Assembly: GCA_004794785.1 (NCBI GenBank)
Contig: SJOL01006408.1
Location: forward strand, 551,000-614,999
From: Opisthorchis felineus
Lineage: Eukaryota; Platyhelminthes; Trematoda; Opisthorchiida; Opisthorchiidae
Reading direction: 5' to 3'
DNA length: 64,000 bases
Part shown: positions 49,001 to 61,000 of the stretch, piece by piece
Layout: every line of letters begins with the position of its first letter
Position numbering within the stretch: position 1 is the first letter of the stretch
Program-made: the position numbers and the translations under genes
Notes under the pieces: generated by a model
What the model was told of the DNA's origin: nothing
Databases searched by the model: none
What the model saw: only the letters and a program-made list of their open reading frames with translations

Positions 49001-52000
49001 GAAGCCAAAAACTCCTATACGTAGCCTTGCCTTAGAATTAATCCAGCCAACCGATGGATCGTTGCACCATACGTATTTTCAGTATAAATTCCGTTTCTCT
49101 TTCTCCCATATCCTATTCCTCAGACTCCCAGCGTTCAACTGAGGAAGTCGGGGAATTTATTCGAGGCAAACGAAAGGGTACAGTAAGTGTTTTTTGTCCA
49201 TTTGCGTTAATACGTCGCTGTGTTCCCAGTTTTAAATATATATAACTGGCTCCTACTGCCGCAAGCCAAAGGCCGATGAGACGAAACAAGGGAGGGAACT
49301 AATCTAAAGGAGATTAGGGTACCGTTAGCGGTTCAGAATGTATACTAGGAGATCGCAGAAATTCAGCAGTACTTTGGTGCGGGTCGGACTGAGGCAACCT
49401 GCTGCTAATGGCCTTCACAGCTGTCAGTTAATAGCACAAAGCGTGAGGAAATGTTTTACTCTTCAACTCTGCTGCGACGAATCAGTCAGCTTCCATGGTA
49501 GAAGGCTGTGTTTTTGGAAACCGGTGAACAAACAAACATCAGGTACAAAACAATAAACGAGAACAATGGGATCATTTCACCTTTTGGATAGGTCTATTTC
49601 AGGAGATACAACGTGGGAACATATTTTGTCAAACTGACGAAAGGAATTTACTGGCTTTTAAGATAAAAAGTCCAAGTGCACACACGACTCTGGTGGTGCA
49701 GCCTGACCACCGACCTACTGCTTACCGGACGGATGTTCCGGTTACCGACTACCTGAGGCCACTCGATCTCATGTCATGTTGCTTGTGCCATGTGTATTCG
49801 GAATCCTGATTCAAAAAGTCTCATTTCGACAATAAAGCCGATGGGTAGACACCCTTCCGAAGAGCCAGTTTTTAAATGGTCTTCTGAAGTGACCTCTCTA
49901 GCAAAGGAAAAAGCAGGACAGAAGGCTTGTACAGCAAACATGTCGGAACAGGAATCTTGCCGGTACTGCGATCTGCTGCAGTATATATAAGGCCCCATCC
50001 TCGGCAGCCACTTAGAAATTGGCAAACAGAAGTCGACGAATCCGTCTACAATCGGTCAGGAGTGGAATTATGATTCTCTTCTCCTGATTTTCTCTTGGCA
50101 ATCGTATAAACCCCCTGCATTTGTTAGGGGGTTTGTTGCTGACTATCAAAATGAATGCTCAGAAGCAGCAGCGTCTGAAATCTCGAACTACAGCGCACAG
50201 AAAAGACAGAAACAGAAATTCACTAGCAGGATCCTGCGTTACTATGCCTTCATTTATAAAACAAATTTTCTAAGACTTTGTTTGGGGGCCACCGTACAAT
50301 CTGAAAGCGCCCTAGTGGGGTTTGAACTATGATTATCGAACTGGTAATGCACGACCGTGTCCACTCAACACCTGCCATGGCTGTCCTCATTTACCCTCTA
50401 CAAAACACTGCTCAGCATATGAATCAAGTCTACTACACGACTAGGCGAATAATCGGCTCTGAATTCTAACAATGACTTGGAAAGTTGTCTCTAGTGGTGC
50501 GACATCGGGTTTTTTGGGTGTATACATTTTCAATGACCAAACCTCCGAGGGTAATATGGGTTATTGGGTCTCTCCCAGGGAATTGCGACACTGCCTCCTG
50601 GGAGACTTGTCTTTAACGCTGTCTGCATTAAGTCTTGAGAGCCAAATATTTCTAGGAAGAGCAAGGAAGCGGATTCTAAATGGGGGATAGACTATTAACG
50701 TGACTGTGTCAAAGTTGGAAAAATCAGTGCCGCATGCTTGTTTATGAAGAACAGCAGAGGCTTATGGCATACCCATCGAAAAGGACAAGGTAAAAAAAGA
50801 CACATCCATTACGTATGAAACACTACTTTGTTGTTAGGCTTACCAACATGTGGTTACATACATATAATCTCCATAGTATTTTCATAAATTTGGTATATGA
50901 AACACTTAATATGAAAAAGCTGATGCTTTGCTACAGGATTCATTTTCCGTTTATGTGATACCGCTCGGCTTTTGACTTCTTCGGAAGACCTATCTCTTGG
51001 AGAGGCGTAATAACTATAGCGTCTAAAATGATTTGAGTCCACTCGTTTTTTGTTTCAGTTCAAACTTGGAGCATTAGGACTTTAGGCACTCGTTAACCAA
51101 CCGAATTTCTGTTCAGTCTGGATTTGCAGAGATTCCGCAGATTGAATTAAAAGTGTGTTGAACTATTGGAAGCCTTTGGAACCGATTGGGAAGTTATCGT
51201 TTGGTAGAAATTCGGTGGGTTTATATCTGGATAACGTCTCGCTTCCGACACGAAGGCTTTGTAAAACCAAGTAAGTAGGTTGGCTGAGTTTTAAGGCGGA
51301 CGGAAAACCAATTAACAAGTTTTTCTTCCGGGGAACTAAAACGTGGAATGTGTCTACAATGCAACGTCTTAATGGGAGGGATGGCTGTAGATCGGTGAGA
51401 CTAAGATAAAAACTAAGCAGACCGCCGAGAAAAGCAGATGAATGTCGAGCGTCACTAAAAAACTCAGCAGTAGCGGGACACGGGCTAGACACAAGACAAA
51501 CAGGTTTAGGAAATGTTGAGGTTTTGGGGCACGCACTCCGATTCGCGTTACAACTGAGACAGTGCAAATCTCCAAATGTCTCAATGTGAATAGAATAGAA
51601 AGTGTAGAAGTAGCATGCGTTTGGAGGGCGGTTCCAGATCAGCCTAGCTGACAGGTGTTGTTGTTCGGTTATCACTGAAGAGGAGTCATTGAGGGAAGCA
51701 GCTCAGATCTGAAGTTCTTAGCTTAAGCCTACCTAAAATTCCACTTAATACCACCCCCTTCCTAACCAAGCTGTTGTAGCATTTACGAACCCACACAGAC
51801 TAAATTTACCAGCGACATTCAGGAGAAATCCTCCGTTAAAAAGCCCTGTGCCACAAGATCAAGGGCTCAAACCCGATCAAAATGATCTTAAATTTTCTTA
51901 ACCGATCGATCGTAAGTTTTAGGCACCCACATTAACCGACAAAAAGGTTCAGCTGATATGCAATACTGATCTAGTGTGCTAATCGGAGACAATCAGGATG

Positions 52001-55000
52001 ATCAGTTCTTCGTTTGCCTCAAAACTCGGCCAACTTGATAACCTACTCGCTTGTTCTGACGAAGGTTTCGTGTGAAAAGCGAAACGTTACCCAGGTGTAA
52101 ACCTACAGGCTGTATACCAAACCCTTCTGAAATGATTACTTCTTAATCGATTCCAAACTTTGTCCAGTAGTTTGGTGCACCTTTAATCAAATTCTTCAGA
52201 ATCTCCACCGTTAGTTTCCCTTTGCACCCAAAAATTTGGGCAAATCATGTTCCACCTGCTTCAAGCAATTTTTCCCACAGCTTAGTTCTTTTAAGCTTGG
52301 TGGTTCAGCATTCTGAGAGAACAACAATGATCTCATCGTTGAGTTAATATGGTAGAGTTCGATGTATTTTCTTTCCCTGACTTGCTATTTTCGAAGGACG
52401 ACCAGACGGCTAAGTGTTCGAAACAGTAGGCGGGTGTTCGTGGGTTCGAGACTTCCTCGGTTTCCATGGGATGCGCACTGCAGAAGATTCCCAACGGGAA
52501 CGAAACAGCTCTATAGACTCCCCTAGGCTTACGAAATGTCAGTTCAGAAATTCATGGGGTGTCCCATATCCCCGTGGTTTAATTCTTTTCGAGGTGATCA
52601 TTGGGACAAACTGGAAGTGATCTGAATCTACATCAAAATTAGAAGAAAGTACAATCATGTGTTCAGCTGTTTTTTGTTTTCCTGGAGAAACCAAAGTTCA
52701 CCGTAGATTTACAAGTTTGATGGCGGTCCATGCATACATATTACCTGTCATTCCTTTTAAGTCGATATACTAAATTTCAATTACTTGCCATTCTTGTGAA
52801 CTTTGGATTTCCTAACTGAAAACTGAGAGTGTTGTGGTCAGATCGCAGAAAACTCAACCACTTGAGGCCTTTAGATCCCAACTGGATGTCATCAGGTTTG
52901 TGTAGACAGAGAGTGACCAGATCCGTTAAAGGTCTCAGTATGCAGACCAGCGGACGATTCAGATGAAGCAATCTGACTAATCACCAGGACTTTAGTTGTT
53001 TGAAGAGGTCAGCGGCTGGCTGGACCAGGTGCACGTATATTTTGATGGCGATGACCTTAGTTTGTTACTACGCTATAAAACAAAAGCAGACTCATGAGAG
53101 TAGTGTTTCAAGGCCGCATCTCTGGCACCAAACGAAGGTATGGCTATATGAAGCCTCGGTTAATGCCTTGTAAACAAATAACGTTGATCAGTCCTGACAG
53201 GTAACCACGTTGTACTTGCCGGAAGTAAATCAGTCTGTCCACCCAAGATCATACACTGAGTGATCCCTTGTACATTGATTTATCGACCACTTCTTCAAGG
53301 ACCTATACAGTAAAGGATGTCTAATAGGTGTCTATCTCGTTACGTTCACCAGTATTGACTGGTAGTCTGCTTCGCTTTGAAGCTTCCACTTGTCAACCCA
53401 GACTCCTTCAGCACACGTAACTGACCATTTATGATCCCAGTAAACTTCTGTGATAGTAGGCAGGAGCAAAAACTGTTCCGTCGGTTGGAGGTAATTTAGT
53501 GGCAAGTCTCAAAGGAAGCTACACACAATTCCCAGACTTATTTACTCATTGCTGTAGAAACGGTTACCTAAGTTGATCAAGCAGACAGGTGGCCTTCACC
53601 AAAGGTTCTTTCCTACGCATCCATTTAACTTCGTGATCTTCGAGGCTGCTTATCGGTAAGGAGCCTGGAGCCATTTATCATTGTTCCACCTAACCGTTCA
53701 CTGATAACGACACGGTATTTAACGTGGCCCATCACTTTTTGCAAGGTCGCTGAAAGCTGCCTGACAACTCACTACCAATTTCACTCCCATTGGGACTCAA
53801 CATTTGGGTACAATTTTTGAACTTCCTACTTGGAGACCACATTTTACGCGGAGTTACAATATTTCCGTTATCTTAGTGATACCGCGAGGCTCAACAGAAT
53901 ACCAGCAGAATCCTCCGTGAATTTGAAGACAGAGCAGTTGCATTGTTGTCGTTAGCAGTAGGAGTGATATTTCTTCTAGAAAGACTTCAGGGAGAAAGAA
54001 AGGGTAGATGGTTTTGTTATTTTTTTGGGGTGGGTGGGTGGGTATTGCCTTATGTGATTCTGATTGCGTAATTCAGAATAGAACTAGAAATGTCCTGGTG
54101 GAGAACTGAAACTCCAGCTGAACAATTTTTCCTCCATCTTCCAGATCGTCACAGACAGCAACATTGTGGCTTTTGTGTACAAGTTGACGAAATGCTACTT
54201 TCCGGGATCTTTGTCAATTCTCAGCCGCTGCCTGAATGCATGCAGACCGGCCAGTCGACGAGCAGCCGAGCCAACCAAAGTTGCGATTGCGGACATTTCC
54301 TTCTTGGTGGGTTACGTTGTAATACCCAAACTGCAAAGTGGATTTCCTTTAAACCATCACTGGTCACAAATTTTGCCACTAGAAAACACTAAAACAGGGC
54401 AACCATATATTTTATTAGACTTCTTCAACCAAGTTTACCGTGCGTTTTTGCCTACATAAATTGAATCAAATGCAGTTATCCATCCCCTAAAGAAGTGATC
54501 CCCTATTCTAGCAACCCCAAATAACGAAACTTCGTGAAAGTTTGGGAAGTCAGCAAAAAAAAGCCTAGCTTGGATGAGCAAACCCCGGGCAATCAAGGTT
54601 GTTTACCCTTCTGAGCGCACTTCCTCGTTCATATACATCATTATCACACATTTGGATATGTTCTTCGTTTTTTTTCGTTTGTACACCTCATACCGGTCAC
54701 TTGTGTGTAAAGTGAGGTAAAATCACCATGAACTCTCGTTCGTGATGCTTTGATGTCAACTCTTGGCCTGTATTTGGAGGCCACTGGGATCCGCCTTGGA
54801 AGTGCATAATTCTAAGCAAGTTAAGAGCACAATACTGGTCAGAAAAGTGGAGTACTGCATGCATCTATGTTGTAGAGGATCAAAAGTGACACGTTTGAAC
54901 CCTTTTTCCTGACCATACGAGATAAATTTGTGACCTTTAGCTCATTGTTAATCTATTAGGACCACATCACGAGTGACGCCGGTGCACCGTCCCCTCAATG

Positions 55001-58000
55001 GCTACATCGATCAGTTCAACTTCTGGAGACTTTAGAGTGACACTCACTGTCATCCGGTCGCTTGATTCGATTGCTACTTTTCCCCGTTTGAATGTGAGTC
55101 GACACTGAATTCGATCATTTGGACTTCAGAGCAGTACCGGAATCTACGCATATCAGAAACTTGCATTGGTTGGAAAGCTCGGATTTTTCGAGTATCAGCC
55201 TCATCGTGGGTCGCTCATCAGGGCTAGGCGCAAATAAAAAGCTCTCGCCAAGTTAAGTTTCAAGCTAGCGGAACATCATATTGCTCATGACGTTAGCTTA
55301 CTGGAGCATGCCTACGCCTTCATCAAGAACATTTGACAGCGAAAGGTAAAACTAACGCGGAAGGTGGAAATGAGTTTTATTTTGATGAGGAGCGTTTGGG
55401 TTCACCTGCCCAGTTAATGTGGCGTCAACAGACAAAAATGAGGTACCTCAAGAAAAATAGTAAACTGTACCACTGACCGTAAAGCTTCCAGTACAGCACA
55501 TGAACAAAGCGCCTGAGAACAAAACGGAACATAACCACCCACTGGTGGAACGGAGTTAAACAGCAGCCAATAGATGAATCTATACTTAACCTTCTAATAT
55601 GGCCAAAACTCAATCGTTCGATCGTTCAGCTGTAGCCCTATTTCAATATGACTGACTGGCTTCTACAAGAAATAAAAAATTATTATTATTATCGTTCAGT
55701 TGTAACAGCTCTTCGGTGCCTAGCTGCTATGTCACCCGAAGGAGGCACGAGGGATGGGATACTGTCAGGTTTCCAAAACCTAGGCAACAGAAGTCAAGCT
55801 GTAGAGACAGGGTTCGAACCAGGGACCTTCCGGTCAGTAAATTCCAGCTCTAACCACTCAGCCATCTCGCACTTACAAGAAAGAAGACTTCTGATGTATG
55901 TTCAATTAAAACCACTCTTCAGTGCAAGCACTAGAGTAAAGTCATTGAGATCTGAAAGAGAAACGTTATAAACACTCATAAACAACTAAAATACACGTGG
56001 GATCCTCAGCCCTCCTCGCAGTGGGACCACTCTCCCTGGGATGACTGGCTTCGTTGTTCATCACAAGTGGCTGCCTTTTACATCCATGCCTAGCAGTGCT
56101 ACTGCGTGACTGAACCCTGTTGATCTAGTTTAACGTAGTCCTCTCCAGGCATCTAGCCTTCAGATTGTCGTTTACTAGTACCCGCGTAGTCATCGGCCTA
56201 ACTTCAGTGACACATATACGACGAATTAGTGGGTGTCTGTCGGCTCAGGTAACAGATACGACAGTCTCTGCCGAGAGAGACCCTCTAAGAGAGGCCACTC
56301 TTTTGGAGGGGCCACATGGACTGCCAGTCAAAGGCAACCCCAATATTACACGTTTTCTGCCGTGGTAAGGCCGCAAACGTACTTCAGTAGAGCGGAACGA
56401 TAAAATCTGCCGCTGGTTATCGTTTCATATCCCATTATTAATGAGCAACCTACCCTCACATTTATTCCTGTGGTTGAATGGCCTATGTACACTTTTGGGT
56501 GAATGGTGTAGTGACTCTGTCAACATAGAATCACTTCGTTCCTGGGATGTTGGTGCTTCAGAACAAGAAAGTGAAACGAAAGCTTATTTGTTTTTCTTAT
56601 GAACAGCGTTCGATCGTCTGCTTTGCAAAATGCGCTTGGCGTCCATCTTACAATCTGTCAGATGAATCCATTCTAGTGCCTTCATCTTAACACGCGAACA
56701 ACTAGCGGCTAACCTCTTCCGTGACACAAATTTATCGATAGCCGTCTTAGAAGCAATTTCCGAAATCTTCACCTAGGCTGTTTGATGACAGCCGTACTAC
56801 TCAATTAAAATTTTGTCGGGCGCAATAAAATTTTACTAATCAAAAGAGTTAACCGCACTGTTCACAGCCGCTTGTGGTCAAACGGCTGTGCTAAAAATAC
56901 CAACGGGGAGGTTGCGAATTCGAAACACATTGGGGTACTTTCAATTTGTTACTCAGCAGAACGATATCATCAGCGTGTTCCACTTGACCTATGCAGGTTT
57001 GGTTATCTAAAATGATGACAAAGCATCTCTCCGATGCCCCCTAAAGCGACCAGTCGATGGCGAAGTTAGAGTACATGTGAAAGTAGACAGCCTTGTCGTT
57101 TGCTAGACTCGACGTCGAATTCTGTGGTCTCCTCACCATTTATCCCGCTAGTTTGCCCCAGTTTCCGCTGAAGGTTAATAGGTTCTGCTGAGGTTTGCTA
57201 GCCCCGTAGGTGCACGGCAACTCAAAATTAATCAGATCAAAAGCAGCTGGGAAATCGATTAAGCCTGAATTGGTAGGCTGCATGAATTTGAAATGATCTT
57301 CCAATATTCATCGTGAGGAGAATATTTGGGTCACATGGCCGCTTATAGGGCAAAACTCATCTTACCAGTCAGCCAATCAATCAGTCGGTCAGTCAGTCAA
57401 CCAATCTTTCAATCATTCATTCACACATTCAAGCAACCACTTAACCAATTCATCAATCAGTCCATCAACCAATCAGTCAGACCAGTTAACCCATCAACCA
57501 AACATCAATTAAACAGTCCGTCAACCTATCAGTTTATCTATCCATCTGTCTACCAATCTATTTGTATAGTTCAGTGATGCAGAACTAACTGGTGATTGCA
57601 AGAGATCCTACGTATTCACTCACCTTCCAGTCTACATCGGCGCCGGTGGCGCGCAAGCAGCACCACAATGAGTTCCGCACAAATCATCTGCGGCTATCCG
57701 GTGGTTCAGTCAATGCTGCACATCAGCTCCGATTCGAATGTCGTACATCATCCGTTAATTGTAATAATAAGTATACATCTTTTTATTATATAGGTATATC
57801 TAGCGTGTACATCAGTATATTATATATTAATTCTCTGAGTGGAAATGCCAAAGTGCCAATTCTCTAGTCTGCTTTACTTAGGCCTCCATTCAAGAAATTG
57901 TTTCCAATTTTAAAAGGAGATTATGGTTAGCCCAATTGTACAAACCCGACCTTTGTGACTTATGTCCCCAAAAGATTGCGAACATCATTTATACTCACGT

Positions 58001-61000
58001 ATTTCTAAGCGCCAGCGCGTATAGATAGCTCTACAGCAGCCTCCCCACAAACAGCTACGTACGACAAGGATACCCACTCTCTAGATATTTGTTTAGCTTC
58101 CTTACCGATAGGATAACGAGGCGAACACTGGAAGGTCTCCGAATTCCCGGTATTCAGATCTCTTCGAACAAGAACCTTGTTGGCCTGGAATATGCAGGCG
58201 ATATTGCAGGACGTAAATTCTTTGAACATGCCTCTGGGAATTCAGGAACTGACAATGAAAGTTGTAGAACACCATATGCATTACATAAATGTTTAACAGT
58301 ATTTAACAGAAAAAACAGAAGAGGAATGCTGGACACTGCATGCATCACAATCTCACGAGCAACGGCTTTTTACAGGCTTAGAAGCCATATTTGACGCCCT
58401 GGATGAACTGCCGATGTATGAAGTCATGGTGACTATTCACGGATATGGATGGTAGATAGGGGAACAAAATCCGAACTAGACACTGTAGCACGCCTTCACG
58501 TAAGCTGCTGATGCCAGAAGAGAGAGATGGCGATTGGTTTATTAGTCCCTGGTTCGTCTGGTGCCTCACTACCTACATCTGTAGCCCGTATGATTGTGAA
58601 TTGGAAGATGTGATCACAGAGGTTTTGTATGTGATAGTTGTTCGTGGAGTACTTTGGAAGTTGCGAAAAGTTCAACTCAGTTTCTTTCACGTTCTTATAT
58701 CTCCAGGTCAATAAAGGAGAGATTTTTGGCATCCTCGGGCCAAGCGGTGCTGGGAAGTCTACGCTACTCGAATGTCTGGCATCGGTAGCACACCAGGACC
58801 ATGGGCAGGTAAGACCATTCTTGAGTAAATCCTCTACAGCGAAAGTCCTTGGAGGTTTCTGCTGTGATCTCACAGACTGACGGCTAAACCTTTAGTAATA
58901 ACAATAAAAATAAATCACCAAAACGTTATGTGCATGGTTACTCTTCCAACAGGCTAAAATTAGTATAGCGTTCTTATTAATGTACACAGTGCATCACCAA
59001 CCTCCACACACTGAGGGCTAATCACACTGCTGATCAGCCGCTCGTGGCCGAACGGTTAAGTATTCAGACTAATAACCAAGAGGTCGCGGGTTCGAGACTC
59101 TGCGATTTTGTGAGTTGCGCAATATTGATGATTTCGAACAAGAGTTAAACAACTGTACCTGCTTCTTGGCTTAGTAACATCGACTGACTTCACACAGCAG
59201 ATCTCTATTGAAAACATCGATATAGTCTACTTCCTCCAGCGAACAATTTCGACTAAACACTTCATTTATGCTACACTGATTGTTTCTCAGGCAGGTGTTG
59301 TCAATCTGCGAACCAGTCGGCTATTGCCAAACCAAACGGCGGTGGAGCAAGGTATTATTGGGTTTTGCCCCCAGTACAATCCGATTTGGCCTCAACTAAC
59401 TGTGAAAGAGCATTTGGTGATCTATTCTGTCATGCGTGACATTAATCGAAAGGCTATTGATAGTCACGTAACAAGGTGAGTGGTTGTCTTCGCTTCAGAT
59501 GGGCTTGGTAAACAATCGGTAGCTTGACAGCTGGGCTACGTTTAGCTTTCGACACAAAGGCTTCCCAAGACAAAGTGAGTGGTTTAACAGGTTGTCCGTT
59601 CTGTTGTTTGTCAACTGATCAAAAGCGTAATCTATTGAGCATGAAGTGAGTTACCTGAACATTTTCAAATGCGAAAGCCTATCAGCACTTTATTTTCTTG
59701 ACACACTGCTCATATGGTTGAGGAAAATTCCTCAAAAGTCCACCACCCGTTTTGCCTTTCTCGCGGCTCCAAGTAGGCCTAGTACCCGAGTTTCTTTTAG
59801 CCCTGTGCTCTACTTGAACACCATTTGTCTCATGTTTCAATTGGCACGGTAGTTGGGATATCACAGTGCATTCAGTTGAAGAGTCCATACACCAGACTTT
59901 CAGTTGAGTATCTCGTTAACAGCAACGTAATTTGCAAATGAGTTCACGCCGCCACTTGTGTACAAACCGCGATCAACCCTTCAAAACTGAACGAATCTGA
60001 GTGAGGCACCTAGTTCAAATAATCGAGAAAACGTTTCATGAACTGGAGAACAACTTGCTGGCGTCCAAATAGGATTGACTTCAGGTTAGGAACAGAACGC
60101 CTTTCTCGCTTGAATACTGTTCAGATAGAAGGTAATGTAAAGTTAGAAGTTAGCAGTTGCAGTTGGATACCGGTCAACCTACCATACAGTTCTTTCCAAG
60201 CCCGGTTCATGATTCATTGGTCAAACGATCCTGTAACCCACACACTCACCTAGACTCTAATGTTCACAGACGGTTCAGCGCCGTGGAGAAGGAGCCACTT
60301 CAGCAAAAGTAGTACCTAATGCAACACTACTCATAAGGTTGCTGAATACTCTTCGACAGTTCACTACCGGGATCATCAGACGGACATAGTCGCTGAGTTT
60401 TCATCAACCTTACGTTCTACTTCAACACCAAATTGTATAAGATAGACAAACTGCACTAATTTGCACACCGACTTAGTTTTAGTGGGAGACTTCACAGAAT
60501 CCCAACTGAATCTGTAGTTTGTAATATTCTTCAACTGAATGTCTTGTACAAGGGCTAGCTTATGTTTCATTCGGGATATCGCAGTGTATTTCCTCGACGG
60601 AACGCACTACACATGACCTTGCTGAAAACTCTTCGACAGCAGAACATAAGGTTGAGGGAAACCGTAGGATTATCTCTACCCTTTGAGCCCCAAGAAGGAC
60701 GAATAGTTCTTAGGCTAATGACCGTGCTTATGAATAGTATGTTTTGTTATGACACTACACTGCGATATCTCGGATAGTGTGCAAACCGACACACGAGGCT
60801 GTTTTTGTACGGCACATTCAGCCGAAACAAATGGTAAATGGGAGATTTCAATGGGTCACCCGTTAACACAAATCAAATCTGACTCACTTTACCTTGCTAA
60901 GCTAGCTGATGAAGACGAGAAAGGTGTGTGGAAGGTACTAATAGCCTTGAGGGAAACTTAGTTTGGTGCGTGATTGATATTTCAATAATTGTTCTGTCCA

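Larger units (their letters stand above)
54307..58706 (+). other. ABCA intron, 4.4 kb
   Basis: Contains SINE-B (55670-55880, inverted), SINE-A (56868-56945) and a degenerate CAAT/CAGT repeat (57360-57560). 54470-55660 and 57600-58700 show nothing recognisable. Confidence 0.65.

Noticed and set aside
51163..51675. 170-codon ORF on the - strand
   Set aside because: Ser/Leu-rich with no family resemblance, and part of it overlaps a sequence repeated at 59545. Treated as a repeat-derived chance frame.
59036..59110. Functional tRNA gene
   Set aside because: A and B boxes are present, but the acceptor arms do not pair and the same head recurs with a common downstream body; it is a SINE.
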